A program made the translations under genes and the position numbers. DNA of 48,854 nucleotides, taken from Clostridia bacterium (GTDB lineage: Bacteria; Bacillota; Clostridia; Oscillospirales; SIG627). Below the pieces are notes generated by a model. It did not search any database. It saw nothing but the letters and a program-made list of their open reading frames with translations, and was not told the DNA's origin. Shown here one piece after another: positions 39,535-47,945 of this stretch. The DNA lies in NCBI GenBank assembly GCA_017507325.1, contig JAFWBD010000060.1:1-48854 (forward strand). The letters run 5' to 3'. Each line of letters begins with the position of its first letter. The stretch's first letter is position 1.

Positions 39535-41628
39535 ATGTTTGAAAATCACAGAATATTCAAATATGAGTATGCCGGCAGACCCCTGATCATCGAAACCGGA
39601 AAGATCAGCCAGCTTGCAAACGGCTCTTGTCTGGTTCGCTACGGGGATACCTGCATTCTCGCCAACGCTACGGCCTCCGCCGCTCCCAGAGACGGGATCG
39701 ATTTTCTCCCCCTCTCCGTGGACTACGAGGAGAGACTGTACGCCGTCGGCCGCATTCCCGGCAGCTTTAACAGAAGAGAGGGCCGTCCCACCACCAAGGC
39801 CGTTCTGACCTCTCGTGTGATTGACCGTCCCATCCGTCCTCTGTTCCCCAAGGATCTGAGAAATGACGTGTGCATTTCCCTTTTGACCCTTTCCGTGGAT
39901 CAGGACAACTCCCCCGAGATCGCCGCTATGATCGGTGCTTCCATCGCTCTTTCCATTTCCGATATTCCCTGGAACGGCCCCATCGGCGGTGCCTTCGTCG
40001 GCTTGGTTGACGGAAAGCCCGTCATCAACCCCACCATGGCAGAGAGAGAAAAGAGCACCCTGGAATTGACCGTTGCCGCCAGCGAAAAGAAGGTCGTGAT
40101 GATCGAGGCAGGCGCAAAAGAGGTATCCGACGAGGATATGTTCGGCGCCATTATGACCGCCTTTGAGGAAATTCAAGGCTTGGTTGCCTTCATCAACCAA
40201 ATCGTTGCCGAGATCGGCAAGCCCAAGTTCAGCTATCCCTCCTGCGAGGTTGACCACGATATGTTCGAGGCCGTCCGCGATTTTGCCATTGAGGACGTAA
40301 AATTCGCTCTCGATACCGATGACAAGACCGTTCGCGACGAGAGAATGCAGGTCATCTACAACAAGATGTACGAGAAGTTTGACGAGATCTATCCCGATCA
40401 GCGTATGCAGCTGAACGAGTGCCTCTACAAGCTTCAGAAGTTCGTGGTTCGTCGCTGGCTCCTTGACGATAAGAAGCGCGTGGACGGCAGAAAAATGGAC
40501 GAGATCAGACCCTTGGCCTCCGAGGTCGGCCTGATTCCCAGAGTGCACGGCTCCGGTCTTTTCACCAGAGGACAGACTCAGGTTTTGACCCTGGCTACCC
40601 TGGGCTCCGTTTCCGATCAGCAGCTTTTGGACGGTGTGGATCCCGAAGAGACCAAGCGTTATATGCACCATTATAATATGCCCGGCTATTCCGTGGGCGA
40701 AGCCAAGGCTTCCCGCAGCCCCGGAAGAAGAGAGATCGGCCACGGTGCTCTTGCCGAAAGAGCGCTGGAGCCCGTTCTCCCCTCTTTGGAGGAATTCCCC
40801 TACACCATCCGTTTGGTTTCGGAGATCGTTTCCTCCAACGGTTCCACCTCTCAGGGCTCCATTTGCGGAAGCACCCTGGCTCTGATGGATGCGGGCGTGC
40901 CCATTAAGGCTCCCGTTGCCGGTATTTCCTGCGGCCTCATCACCGAGGGCGACAAGTGGGATACCATGATCGACATTCAGGGTCTTGAGGACTTCTTCGG
41001 CGATATGGACTTCAAGGTGGCCGGTACCCACAAGGGCATCACCGCCATTCAGATGGACCTGAAGATCGACGGCTTGACCCCCGAGATCATCAAGCAGGCA
41101 TTGGAAACCACCCACAAGGCAAGACTTTACATTTTGGATGAGATTATGCTCAAAGCCATCGCCGCTCCCAGAGCCGACGTTTCCGAGTATGCTCCCAAAA
41201 TGATCTCCATGAAGATCCACCCCGATAAGATCCGTGAGGTGATCGGCTCCGGCGGAAAGGTCATTCAAAAGATCTGCGCCGATACCGGTGCCAAGATCGA
41301 CATTGAGGATGACGGAAGCGTATTCATCTCCGCTGTTAACCGTGATTCCGCTTATGCCGCCAAGGCCATCGTGGAAGCCATCGTGTTTGAGCCCGAGGTG
41401 GGTATGGTGTTCGACAACTGCACCGTCACCAGACTGATGACCTTCGGTGCTTTCGTTGAATTCGCTCCCGGCAAGGAAGGCCTCGTTCACATTTCCAAGC
41501 TGGACAAGAAGAGAGTGGAAAAGGTGGAGGACGTTTGCAAGGTCGGCGATAAGATGAAGGTGAAGCTCATCGAGATCGACGAAAAGGGCAGAATCAATCT
41601 TTCCCGCAAGGACGCCATGGACAACTGA
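39535..41628 (+). CDS. pnp: Polyribonucleotide nucleotidyltransferase (PNPase)
   Basis: Trimeric 3'-5' phosphorolytic exoribonuclease central to mRNA decay. 697 residues. First RNase PH-like domain (about 1-145) with NREGRPTTKA and DRPIRPLFP; all-helical linker (about 150-245); second RNase PH domain (about 300-540) with SRSPGRREIGHGALAERAL and SNGSTSQGSICGSTLALMDAG; KH domain (about 550-610) with IREVIGSGGKVIQKI; S1 domain (about 620-697) with FGAFVEFAPGKEGLVHIS. ATG 39535 (MFENHRIF) is the likely start; an in-frame TTG at 39523 lies next to the rpsO stop. Strong terminator downstream. Confidence 0.97.
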   Translation: MFENHRIFKYEYAGRPLIIETGKISQLANGSCLVRYGDTCILANATASAAPRDGIDFLPLSVDYEERLYAVGRIPGSFNRREGRPTTKAVLTSRVIDRPIRPLFPKDLRNDVCISLLTLSVDQDNSPEIAAMIGASIALSISDIPWNGPIGGAFVGLVDGKPVINPTMAEREKSTLELTVAASEKKVVMIEAGAKEVSDEDMFGAIMTAFEEIQGLVAFINQIVAEIGKPKFSYPSCEVDHDMFEAVRDFAIEDVKFALDTDDKTVRDERMQVIYNKMYEKFDEIYPDQRMQLNECLYKLQKFVVRRWLLDDKKRVDGRKMDEIRPLASEVGLIPRVHGSGLFTRGQTQVLTLATLGSVSDQQLLDGVDPEETKRYMHHYNMPGYSVGEAKASRSPGRREIGHGALAERALEPVLPSLEEFPYTIRLVSEIVSSNGSTSQGSICGSTLALMDAGVPIKAPVAGISCGLITEGDKWDTMIDIQGLEDFFGDMDFKVAGTHKGITAIQMDLKIDGLTPEIIKQALETTHKARLYILDEIMLKAIAAPRADVSEYAPKMISMKIHPDKIREVIGSGGKVIQKICADTGAKIDIEDDGSVFISAVNRDSAYAAKAIVEAIVFEPEVGMVFDNCTVTRLMTFGAFVEFAPGKEGLVHISKLDKKRVEKVEDVCKVGDKMKVKLIEIDEKGRINLSRKDAMDN

Positions 41629-41657
41629 TCCTCAGCGCCCACAAGGAACGTTTTCCC

Positions 41658-41693
41658 ATCGCAGAGGGGTTTCCCCTCTGCGATTTTCTTTTT
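41658..41693 (+). terminator. Terminator of rpsO-pnp
   Basis: TCGCAGAGGGG, TTT-type loop, CCCCTCTGCGA followed by TTTTCTTTTT. Confidence 0.9.
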
Positions 41694-41700
41694 GAAAATG

Positions 41701-41829
41701 AAAAAAACGCAGAAATTTCCGCTCCTTCTCATAAGGAAGATTACAATTTGTAGGGACAGGCGTCCTCGACTGTCCCTACAAGGGGAAATCAAACTTCGTT
41801 ATGAGAAGTCTCGCATTTCCGCGTTTTTT
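41701..41829. repeat. Triple-nested palindromic intergenic element (GTAGGGAC family, copy 1)
   Basis: Three arm pairs nest inside each other. Outer: AAAACGCAGAAAT with ATTTCCGCGTTTT. Middle: CTTCTCATAA (41724-41733) with TTATGAGAAG (41798-41807), perfect. Inner: TTGTAGGGACAG (41747-41758) with CTGTCCCTACAA (41769-41780), perfect, around GCGTCCTCGA. No coding potential. The inner part resembles the element at 47946-48005. The end nearest the M20 gene carries a T-rich tail on the minus strand, so it may also terminate that gene. Confidence 0.75.
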
Positions 41830-41843
41830 TCGTTTGGTTTTCT

Positions 41844-43193
41844 TTATTTTGCTTCGAAGCGCAGAAGAACGCTTCCGTCCTCCCGATATTCCACCGCCTC
41901 CCGATCCAAGGTGATCGTTTCGGTATAATCGAAATACTCCTGCATGGAGGCAAAAACGGGGCGATAGTTCTTCACCATCTTCTCAGCCTCCGCTCCGCCG
42001 TTCTCCAAAAGCAGGGCAAGGTAGGTCATCAAAAACTCCGTTCCGCCCACAGCCGCCCGATCGGGATCGGCCACCACGTAATCACTTCCGTGCCCCGTGC
42101 CCCGACAGCCGCCCACGTAAGGATGGAGGGCGGGCATCACCGAAGCAACGTCTCCCATATCGGAGCAGCCCGTTCCCCATTCCGACGGCGACACCTTGGC
42201 CGAGCCAAAAACCGCCTCTCCCGCCTTCAAGGTCAGCGCGAAGGCCTCCTCGGGATAGGATCGGGGCCAATAGCCGGGGGAATCGGTCAGATGAACCTGG
42301 GCACCCAAGGCCGCCGCCGAGGCCGCAACGGCACGGTTGATCTTGCGGTTGACCCGAACGATCTCCTCCATGGTGGCGCCGCGCACGTAGCTTTCCAGCT
42401 TCACCGAATCGGGAATGGCGTTCACCGAATCGCCCCCCGAGGTGATAATGGGATGGAAGCGGATATGCTCGTGATCGCGGAAGGTTTCCCGCAGAGCATT
42501 GGCGGCATTCAAAGCAAGGTTTGCCGCATACAGCGCATTGACCCCCAAATGGGGAGAGCCGCCCGCGTGGCTGGAGACCCCTCGGAATTCAATGTTTTTC
42601 ACGATGCATCCGTTGGAGCCGCCGTTCATAAAGGCCGTCTTCCCTTCTCCGGAGGCAGAATGGATCATCAGCGCCATATCCACCCCGTCCAAAAGGCCTC
42701 TGTACATAAATTCGGGTTTGCCGCCGAAATAGCGGATCACCCCTTTTTTTCTCAATTCGGTGCGGAATTCCAATTCCACCAATTCCTCGGCGGGAACGGC
42801 GCAAAGGCGAATCTTACCGCAAAGCCCCTCCAAGGCCTCGGGCTCCTTCAAAACCGCGGCCAGACCCAAAAGCGCGGCGATCTGGACGTGGTGCCCGCAA
42901 GCGTGCACCGCACCCGTTTCGGGATCCGCCTCGGGGTGGGTGGGAACGATCAGCGCGTCCATTTCGCCGAAAACCGCCACCGTGGGTCCCGGTATTCCCG
43001 TATCCATCTCGCAAACAAAGCCGGGAATGTCTCCCGCTTGGGTCAGAGAATACCCCAAGGATTCAAAGGCCTTTGTCAGATAGGCGTTGGTCTTCCATTC
43101 CCGATAGCCCGTTTCGGGGTTTTTCCAAAAATAATCCAGTGCCGAAAGAATTCTCTCCCGATGCTTTTGTGTCAAACTGCGATATTTTCCCAT
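41844..43193 (-). CDS. M20-family metallopeptidase / amidohydrolase
   Basis: A 449-residue zinc-dependent amidohydrolase of the M20D branch, similar to aminobenzoyl-glutamate and N-acyl amino acid hydrolases. Motifs: FGEMDAL (first metal Asp), GAVHACGHHVQIAALLG (metal His-His), VPAEELVE (catalytic Glu), a lid/dimer domain inserted at about 185-310 (SSHAGGSPHLG) and the C-terminal metal His in GTGHGSDY. Start ATG 43193 after TTGGAGG. Lies 17 nt downstream of the phosphopantetheinyl transferase gene, so likely co-transcribed. Substrate unknown. Confidence 0.9.
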   Translation of the reverse strand: MGKYRSLTQKHRERILSALDYFWKNPETGYREWKTNAYLTKAFESLGYSLTQAGDIPGFVCEMDTGIPGPTVAVFGEMDALIVPTHPEADPETGAVHACGHHVQIAALLGLAAVLKEPEALEGLCGKIRLCAVPAEELVELEFRTELRKKGVIRYFGGKPEFMYRGLLDGVDMALMIHSASGEGKTAFMNGGSNGCIVKNIEFRGVSSHAGGSPHLGVNALYAANLALNAANALRETFRDHEHIRFHPIITSGGDSVNAIPDSVKLESYVRGATMEEIVRVNRKINRAVAASAAALGAQVHLTDSPGYWPRSYPEEAFALTLKAGEAVFGSAKVSPSEWGTGCSDMGDVASVMPALHPYVGGCRGTGHGSDYVVADPDRAAVGGTEFLMTYLALLLENGGAEAEKMVKNYRPVFASMQEYFDYTETITLDREAVEYREDGSVLLRFEAK

Positions 43194-43210
43194 TGATACC
43201 TCCAAAATTT

Positions 43211-43849
43211 TTATTTTTTCCAAAGGATCCATTCCACGTCAAAGGGCTTCTTGGCGCAAAGCCCAAGGCTGTATGACTCCCCGAAGGGAGCCCAATAGAA
43301 TTCACTTTCCACGGCTCGCCAAAAAATGCCGCGCCCGTCCCCGACAGAAAGAAAGATCTCCTCCTCGGGCAAAACGTTCAAGCGGGAAAAGCCCTCGGCG
43401 ATCCCCGTACCCGTCATTTTCACATAGCTCTCTTTGGCTGTCCAAAGAATGAAAAAGCGAGGGCAGGGATCCTTTTCCGCAAAGCGGCACTCCTCGGGAG
43501 AAAACCAGCGCTTTGCGATCCGAATGAGCCGAGCGGCGCCGTCCTTGCCGCCTTCCGACTCGCAGTGGGTATGAAATTGCAGATCCGCTCCCACGGGAAA
43601 ATCCGCCAAGGCGCAGATCCAAAAATCCCCGCTGTGGCTGACCGAGCAAAAGATTTCGGGATGATGAACAAAATACGGCTTTCCCCGTTCGCTTCGCCCC
43701 ACTTTCGGCGCTCTCCCGTCAAAGGGGTCCTTCAAGGCAAAGTGCTTACCGTAATGAAGGGCGGCGCGGCAAAGCTTTTCCTCGCTTGCCCCCTCGGAGG
43801 CGGCGGGAAGCACGTACAAAAAGAGCTTCTTTTTTTCTTCTTTTTTCAT
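43211..43849 (-). CDS. Sfp-type 4'-phosphopantetheinyl transferase
   Basis: Transfers phosphopantetheine from CoA to a carrier-protein serine. 212 residues, pseudo-dimeric Sfp/AcpT type. Motifs: GKPYF-x-x-HPEIFCSVSHSGD (CoA region; P1a), VGADLQ (P1/P2, Mg-binding Asp with Gln in place of the usual Glu), and FILWTAKESYVKMTGTG (P3, W-x-x-KES). GGAGG precedes ATG 43849. No polyketide or nonribosomal peptide genes are in the window, so its carrier protein may be the fatty acid ACP or lie elsewhere. Confidence 0.88.
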   Translation of the reverse strand: MKKEEKKKLFLYVLPAASEGASEEKLCRAALHYGKHFALKDPFDGRAPKVGRSERGKPYFVHHPEIFCSVSHSGDFWICALADFPVGADLQFHTHCESEGGKDGAARLIRIAKRWFSPEECRFAEKDPCPRFFILWTAKESYVKMTGTGIAEGFSRLNVLPEEEIFLSVGDGRGIFWRAVESEFYWAPFGESYSLGLCAKKPFDVEWILWKK

Positions 43850-43962
43850 ATGCCCACCTCCGTGACAACAAGCCTTCCCGCAAAAGGACGGGACCTTTGG
43901 TTCCGAAAGGCCTTCTTTCGGATAAGTGTAGCACAGTTTTTCTCCTTTTGCAAGAAAAAGCC

Positions 43963-43992
43963 TTTACAAAATTCCTTTTCTTCTTGTATAAT
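43963..43992 (+). promoter_or_regulatory. Promoter of the SGNH lipoprotein gene
   Basis: TTTACA (43963-43968), 18-bp spacer, TATAAT (43987-43992), 50 bp before the ATG. Confidence 0.8.
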
Positions 43993-44042
43993 AGAGAGGA
44001 TCGCAGTACTTTGCGGTAAAAAAGTATAAAGAGGAAGCAAGC

Positions 44043-45080
44043 ATGAAAAAAATCATTTCTCATTTTTTGATCCTTGCCTTGGTGCTCAGTCTTTTTTGCG
44101 GCTGTCAGAGCGGCAATCCCCCCACGAAAACAGAGGGGAATCCCCTCTCTTCCCAAGACAGCGCCGAGACCGAAGGAAAAACCGAGGAAAAGACCGAAGA
44201 GAGCCAAACGAATCCCGCCTCCGTTTTGGACGGAAAAAAAGTCATTTTCGTGGGAAATTCCTATACCTATTACGGTAACTGCGTCATCACCAAGGACGTT
44301 TCCGTCAAGAAGCAATCTCAGAGACAGAATGACAAGGGCTATTTTTATCAGATCTGCAAGGCAAACGGAGCAAACGTCAACGTGACCAACTGGACCTTTG
44401 CAAGTCACGGCCTTTCCGATCTGTTCCAAAGCTGTGCCGCCGGTAAAAGCTGTAACGGCGCGGATCACAAAAGCGATCTGACGGATCCCGTTTACGATTA
44501 CGTATTTCTGCAGGAAAGGTCGGGGGAGGATTTCACCTCGCAGTTTGTTGTGGAGAACGTGGAAAGAGCGGCAGAATTTTTCCGCGGGGCCAACCCCAAC
44601 GTAAAGATCTTCTTTTTAGCCCAAAGCCGACTCTATGAGTGGCAGGTGGGCTGGATGAAGGCGCTCAAGGAAATTTCCGAAAAGGGCGTTACCGTTTTGG
44701 AATGGGGTGCGCTGGTGGAGGACGTCATTGACGGAAAGGTGCAGGTTCCCGGCAGTACCACCGCCTATAACCGCAACAGCTTCGTGATCAAGCAGAGTAA
44801 GGATGACGGCTACCACCCCAATATGCTCTCGGGCTATATCACCGCGCAAATGGCCTATTGCGCCATCACGGGAGAAAGCGCCGTGGGGCAGGACTACGCC
44901 TTCTGCACCAACGCCTCCCTGCAATCGGCCTTCAATATCACAAATTATATAAGCAAATACTATAAATATCAAAACGCCGTCACCAATATGAAAGAGATCT
45001 TCCAATCCCCCGCCGATATGAAGGGACTGCAGGAATTGATGGATCAATACCTTGCCTCCGAGGCATACAAAAGCTACTGA
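44043..45080 (+). CDS. SGNH/GDSL-type esterase lipoprotein
   Basis: A 345-residue lipoprotein: signal with lipobox (LFCGC, about residue 20), a Glu/Thr/Lys-rich linker (about 25-60), then an SGNH-fold hydrolase domain (about 65-330). The nucleophile block reads VIFVGNSYTYYGN (Ser in GNSYT), the catalytic Asp-x-x-His is DGYHPN near residue 255, and VFLQERSGED gives the oxyanion Asn/Gln region. Such enzymes deacetylate polysaccharides or cleave esters outside the cell; the target is unknown. AAGAGGAAGCA precedes the ATG. Monocistronic. Confidence 0.85.
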   Translation: MKKIISHFLILALVLSLFCGCQSGNPPTKTEGNPLSSQDSAETEGKTEEKTEESQTNPASVLDGKKVIFVGNSYTYYGNCVITKDVSVKKQSQRQNDKGYFYQICKANGANVNVTNWTFASHGLSDLFQSCAAGKSCNGADHKSDLTDPVYDYVFLQERSGEDFTSQFVVENVERAAEFFRGANPNVKIFFLAQSRLYEWQVGWMKALKEISEKGVTVLEWGALVEDVIDGKVQVPGSTTAYNRNSFVIKQSKDDGYHPNMLSGYITAQMAYCAITGESAVGQDYAFCTNASLQSAFNITNYISKYYKYQNAVTNMKEIFQSPADMKGLQELMDQYLASEAYKSY

Positions 45081-45101
45081 TTCTCCCCGACCGCACGTTT
45101 C

Positions 45102-45133
45102 AAGGCCGAGACCGCCGAGTCTCGGCCTTTTTT
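45102..45133 (+). terminator. Terminator of the SGNH gene
   Basis: AAGGCCGAGAC, CGCCGA-type loop, GTCTCGGCC then TTTTTT. Confidence 0.9.
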
Positions 45134-45137
45134 GCCC

Positions 45138-45182
45138 AAAAAAAGAGCAAGACCCCCGATTGGGAGATCCTGCTCTCTTTTT
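45138..45182 (-). terminator. Terminator of the HU gene
   Basis: Minus strand AGAGCAGGATCTCCC and GGGGGTCTTGCTCT pair with small bulges, followed by TTTTTTT. Confidence 0.75.
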
Positions 45183-45194
45183 GCTTTGGAATGC

Positions 45195-45470
45195 TTACTT
45201 GTTGATCTCAGCCTTCAAAGCGGCGCCTGCCTTGAATGCGGGAACCTTGCAAGCGGCAATGTCAATGGCCTTTCCGGTTCTGGGGTCCTTGCCCTGACGA
45301 GCGGCACGCTCGCGAGCCTCAAAGGTACCGAAACCGATCCACTGAACCTTATCTCCTTTTGCCATGGCTTCCGTAACGGCATCCACAGCGGCTTGCAAAA
45401 CGTTGGCAGCATCCTTCTTGGATACGCCGGCAGCGGCGGCTACGGCAGAAATCAATTCTGTCTTATTCAT
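45195..45470 (-). CDS. hup: HU family DNA-binding protein
   Basis: A 91-residue nucleoid protein binding and bending DNA non-specifically as a dimer. Family residues: MNKTELISAVA at the start, SKKDAANVLQAAVDAVTEAM helices, VQWIGFGTFE (beta arm base), the arm with RTGKAIDI (conserved intercalating region, here with Ala after Lys instead of Glu/Pro) and KVPAFKAGAALKAEIN. ATG 45470 (MNKTEL) preferred over 45479. Confidence 0.96.
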   Translation of the reverse strand: MNKTELISAVAAAAGVSKKDAANVLQAAVDAVTEAMAKGDKVQWIGFGTFEARERAARQGKDPRTGKAIDIAACKVPAFKAGAALKAEINK

Positions 45471-45519
45471 CGCGATCATCCTCCGTTTTCAAATTCAAAA
45501 CCGTTTCCGATTTTGTTAT

Positions 45520-45548
45520 ATTATACCATCATTTTCCGTGAGATGCAA
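45520..45548 (-). promoter_or_regulatory. Promoter of the HU gene
   Basis: Minus strand TTGCAT (45548-45543), 17-bp spacer, TATAAT (45525-45520). Confidence 0.8.
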
Positions 45549-45678
45549 CTGTTTTTTGCTTTTTTGCCTTGCTTTTCCGTTATTTTTGCAAAAAAATGAG
45601 GGTCAAGCGCGCATTTCGCAAAAAAGAGAGAGCGGAATATACTGAGAAGGGAAATTCAAAACAAACGGAGGTCTTACG

Positions 45679-46437
45679 ATGAATCCGATTTTTCTCACGG
45701 TCTTGGGCATCGCCATACCCTTTTTGGGAACAACGCTGGGTGCCCTATCGGTGTTTTTTATGAATCTGAACCGAAAACGGCTTCTTCTGACGCAAAAGCT
45801 TCTTTCCGGCTTTGCCGCGGGGGTGATGCTGGCCGCTTCGGTCTGGTCCCTTCTCCTTCCCGCCTTGGAGGCCGAAAACGGCCTCGGATCGGCCTTTTTC
45901 GGCTTTTTGTGCGGCGTTTCTTTTTTTCTCCTGTGCGACGTTTTTCTCGAAAAGCTACGGCGGCAAGAAAAAACGAAAGGGAAAAAATCTCTTTTCGTCT
46001 TTGCGGTGACCCTGCACAATCTGCCCGAGGGGCTGGCGGTTGGGGTGCTGTTTGCCTCGGCGCGGGACAGCGCCTCTGAGGAAGCTTACGCTGCCGCAGG
46101 AATTGCGGCCTTGGGCATTGCCATTCAAAATCTGCCCGAGGGCGCCATCCTTTCTCTCCCCTTAGCGGCCTTGGGAAAGAAAAAGGGCGCCGCCTTCGGC
46201 CACGGCGTTCTTTCGGGAGTGGTGGAGCCCATGGCCGCCTTGGCCGCACTGTGGGCGACTGCGTGGGTTCGCCCGCTTCTCCCCTTTGTGCTCTCCTTTG
46301 CCGCGGGCGCAATGGTCTACGTCAGCTGTGATGAATTGATCCCCGAGGCTACAGTGGGAGAGGGGCGTCGCCTCGGACACTTCATGCTGGCGCTGGGCTT
46401 TGCCGTCATGATGCTGTTGGACGTGCTTTTGGGCTGA
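45679..46437 (+). CDS. ZIP-family metal transporter
   Basis: A 252-residue divalent metal (probably zinc) importer of the ZIP/ZupT family in the cytoplasmic membrane. Eight hydrophobic segments. Helix 4 carries the metal motif HNLPEGLAVG (about 113-122), helix 5 has QNLPEGAILS in place of the usual H-x-x-x-E pattern, and FGHGVLSGVVEP lies in the next helix. A basic His-poor loop (RRQEKTKGKK) joins helices 3 and 4. CGGAGG precedes ATG 45679. It sits just upstream of the cotJ operon, same strand, 104 bp apart. Confidence 0.92.
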   Translation: MNPIFLTVLGIAIPFLGTTLGALSVFFMNLNRKRLLLTQKLLSGFAAGVMLAASVWSLLLPALEAENGLGSAFFGFLCGVSFFLLCDVFLEKLRRQEKTKGKKSLFVFAVTLHNLPEGLAVGVLFASARDSASEEAYAAAGIAALGIAIQNLPEGAILSLPLAALGKKKGAAFGHGVLSGVVEPMAALAALWATAWVRPLLPFVLSFAAGAMVYVSCDELIPEATVGEGRRLGHFMLALGFAVMMLLDVLLG

Positions 46438-46495
46438 TTCTTTTTTCGGAACCCAAAGGAGGCGATTCCATATACTGTCATTGAGCGATCCGCTC

Positions 46496-46513
46496 TTCCC
46501 GCCTCGGCGGGAA
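46496..46513. repeat. Perfect 18-bp palindrome upstream of cotJA
   Basis: TTCCCGCC, two-base loop, GGCGGGAA. No T-run follows, so a stem-loop in the cotJ leader or an operator is more likely than a terminator. It ends 28 bp before the cotJA start. Confidence 0.5.
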
Positions 46514-46541
46514 TCACCAAATGATAAGGGGAAACGTTATC

Positions 46542-47081
46542 GTGAACGATCAATATAGAAATCAAAGCCTTTGGCAGAGAAGATGCACCTGTCAAAACGA
46601 CTCTTGGCGCACTCCCTCCTGCCCGAGAACGGACGGCTCCCGCAGCTGTGGATGCGGCGCGGACTCCGATTCCTTCTCAAGCGGCTGCTCCTGTCGGAGC
46701 GCCTTCTCCCGCATTCGCAGTACCGAATGCTCCTCCTATCCTCAAAGTCCCTTGCCCGTTTCGGGCTGTGGCTGCGGGAGCACCGCCCCTGCGGAGGCGG
46801 CCCCCAAATGCACCAACCGATCGGCCCTCCCCTCGTGCGGCTGTCAAAATGCCCCTACCCCCGTCACGGACTGCTCCTGCCAAAAAGTCCCCGCTCCTCG
46901 GGGATGCTGTGAGGATGCCGTGGCGCTGACCGAGGAAAACGCCCTTTTCGGAAAAAGCCTTGCCATGGTCTATTCACCTCATCAATGCTTCCGCGAGCTT
47001 TACGATCCCAAAAAGGGGCTTTGCAGCGGCACCGTCTTCAGTGAATTGCATAAGCCCTTTCACGGAGGTAATTGCCGATGA
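46542..47081 (+). CDS. cotJA: Spore coat protein CotJA with cysteine-rich N-terminal extension
   Basis: First gene of the cotJABC operon. The last 41 residues are a CotJA domain: LAMVYSPHQCFRELYDPKKG, followed by LCSGTVFSELHKPF. CotJA is normally about 80 residues; this frame is 179. The extra about 135 residues hold 17 Cys in repeated CxC pairs (CTC, CGC, CSC, CGC, CGC, CSC, CC) with Ser, Pro and Gly between. GTG 46542 was chosen because AAGGGG lies 10 nt upstream; the ATG at 46521 has no ribosome binding site. The extension could cross-link the coat by disulfides or bind metal (inference). The stop overlaps cotJB. Confidence 0.8.
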   Translation: MNDQYRNQSLWQRRCTCQNDSWRTPSCPRTDGSRSCGCGADSDSFSSGCSCRSAFSRIRSTECSSYPQSPLPVSGCGCGSTAPAEAAPKCTNRSALPSCGCQNAPTPVTDCSCQKVPAPRGCCEDAVALTEENALFGKSLAMVYSPHQCFRELYDPKKGLCSGTVFSELHKPFHGGNCR

Positions 47082-47332
47082 TGGAGCGCTCCGCATTGTT
47101 AAAGGAAATACAAGCCGAGGATTTTGCCGTGTACGAGGCCGCTCTGTACCTGAACGGCCACCCCGCCTGCGCCGATGCCTTGGCCTATTATCGCTGTCAC
47201 CGTGACCGAGCCGCGGAATTGAAAAGCCAATATGAAGAGCACTACGGCCCGCTGACCTTATACGGCAATCGGGATTGCAGCTGCTGGAATTGGGTCAAAT
47301 CACCTTGGCCTTGGGAAAAGGAGGCAAACTGA
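47078..47332 (+). CDS. cotJB: Spore coat protein CotJB
   Basis: An 84-residue protein of the spore coat: ERSALLKEIQAEDFAVYEAA, LYLNGHPACADALAYYRCHR and the Trp-rich tail CSCWNWVKSPWPWEKEAN are characteristic of CotJB. ATG 47078 overlaps the cotJA stop; CACGGAGG is 9 nt upstream. The N-terminal half matches the known family length (about 85). Confidence 0.93.
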   Translation: MMERSALLKEIQAEDFAVYEAALYLNGHPACADALAYYRCHRDRAAELKSQYEEHYGPLTLYGNRDCSCWNWVKSPWPWEKEAN

Positions 47333-47335
47333 GTT

Positions 47336-47944
47336 ATGTGGATTTATGACAGAAAGCTTCAATATCCGGTTAAGATCAAAAACCCCAACGCCCGCTACGC
47401 CAAGATCATCATCAGCCAGCTGGGCGGTGCCGACGGAGAATTGGCCGCCGCCATGCGCTATCTTCACCAGCGCTATACCGCAGGCCACCGCGAAATCATC
47501 GGCATCTTGAACGATGTGGGTACGGAGGAATTGGCCCATTTGGAAATGATCGGCGCCATTTTGTATCAATTAACCAAGGGGCTCAGCGCCGAGGAAATAA
47601 AAAACGCGGGAATGGATGCCTATTTTGTGGATCACACCGCAGGCATTTATCCCGTCTCTGCCGCGGGGATCCCTTGCGATATGAAATATATCGGTGTCAA
47701 GGGAGATCTGATCGCCGATCTGAACGAGGATCTGGCGGCCGAGCAAAAGGCAAGAGTCACCTACGACAACATTTTGCGTTTGGTGGACGATCCCGACGTA
47801 AAGGATCCCATTCGTTATCTGCGAGCCCGAGAATTGGTGCATTATCAGCGCTTCGGCGACGCCCTGCGCATTGCCCAGGACAGAATGGACGAGAAAAATT
47901 TCTACGCCTTCAACCCCGAATTTGACAAGGGCTGCGGGTGTTAA
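47336..47944 (+). CDS. cotJC: Spore coat protein CotJC (manganese catalase-like)
   Basis: A 202-residue ferritin-like protein related to Mn catalase and a known coat component. Metal-ligand helices: GGADGELAAAMRYLHQRY, VGTEELAHLEMIGAIL (E-x-x-H), and LNEDLAAEQKARVTYDNIL, RELVHYQRFGDAL (E-x-x-H) near the end. Ends in a Cys pair (GCGC) like the extension of CotJA. 3 nt after cotJB, completing cotJABC. Supports sporulation of this organism. Confidence 0.94.
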   Translation: MWIYDRKLQYPVKIKNPNARYAKIIISQLGGADGELAAAMRYLHQRYTAGHREIIGILNDVGTEELAHLEMIGAILYQLTKGLSAEEIKNAGMDAYFVDHTAGIYPVSAAGIPCDMKYIGVKGDLIADLNEDLAAEQKARVTYDNILRLVDDPDVKDPIRYLRARELVHYQRFGDALRIAQDRMDEKNFYAFNPEFDKGCGC

Positions 47945-47945
47945 A

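Noticed and set aside
46441..46541. Sigma-E promoter for cotJA
   Set aside because: CATATACT near 46469 resembles a sigma-E -10 element, but no acceptable -35 element is found at the right spacing, so it is not listed as a feature.
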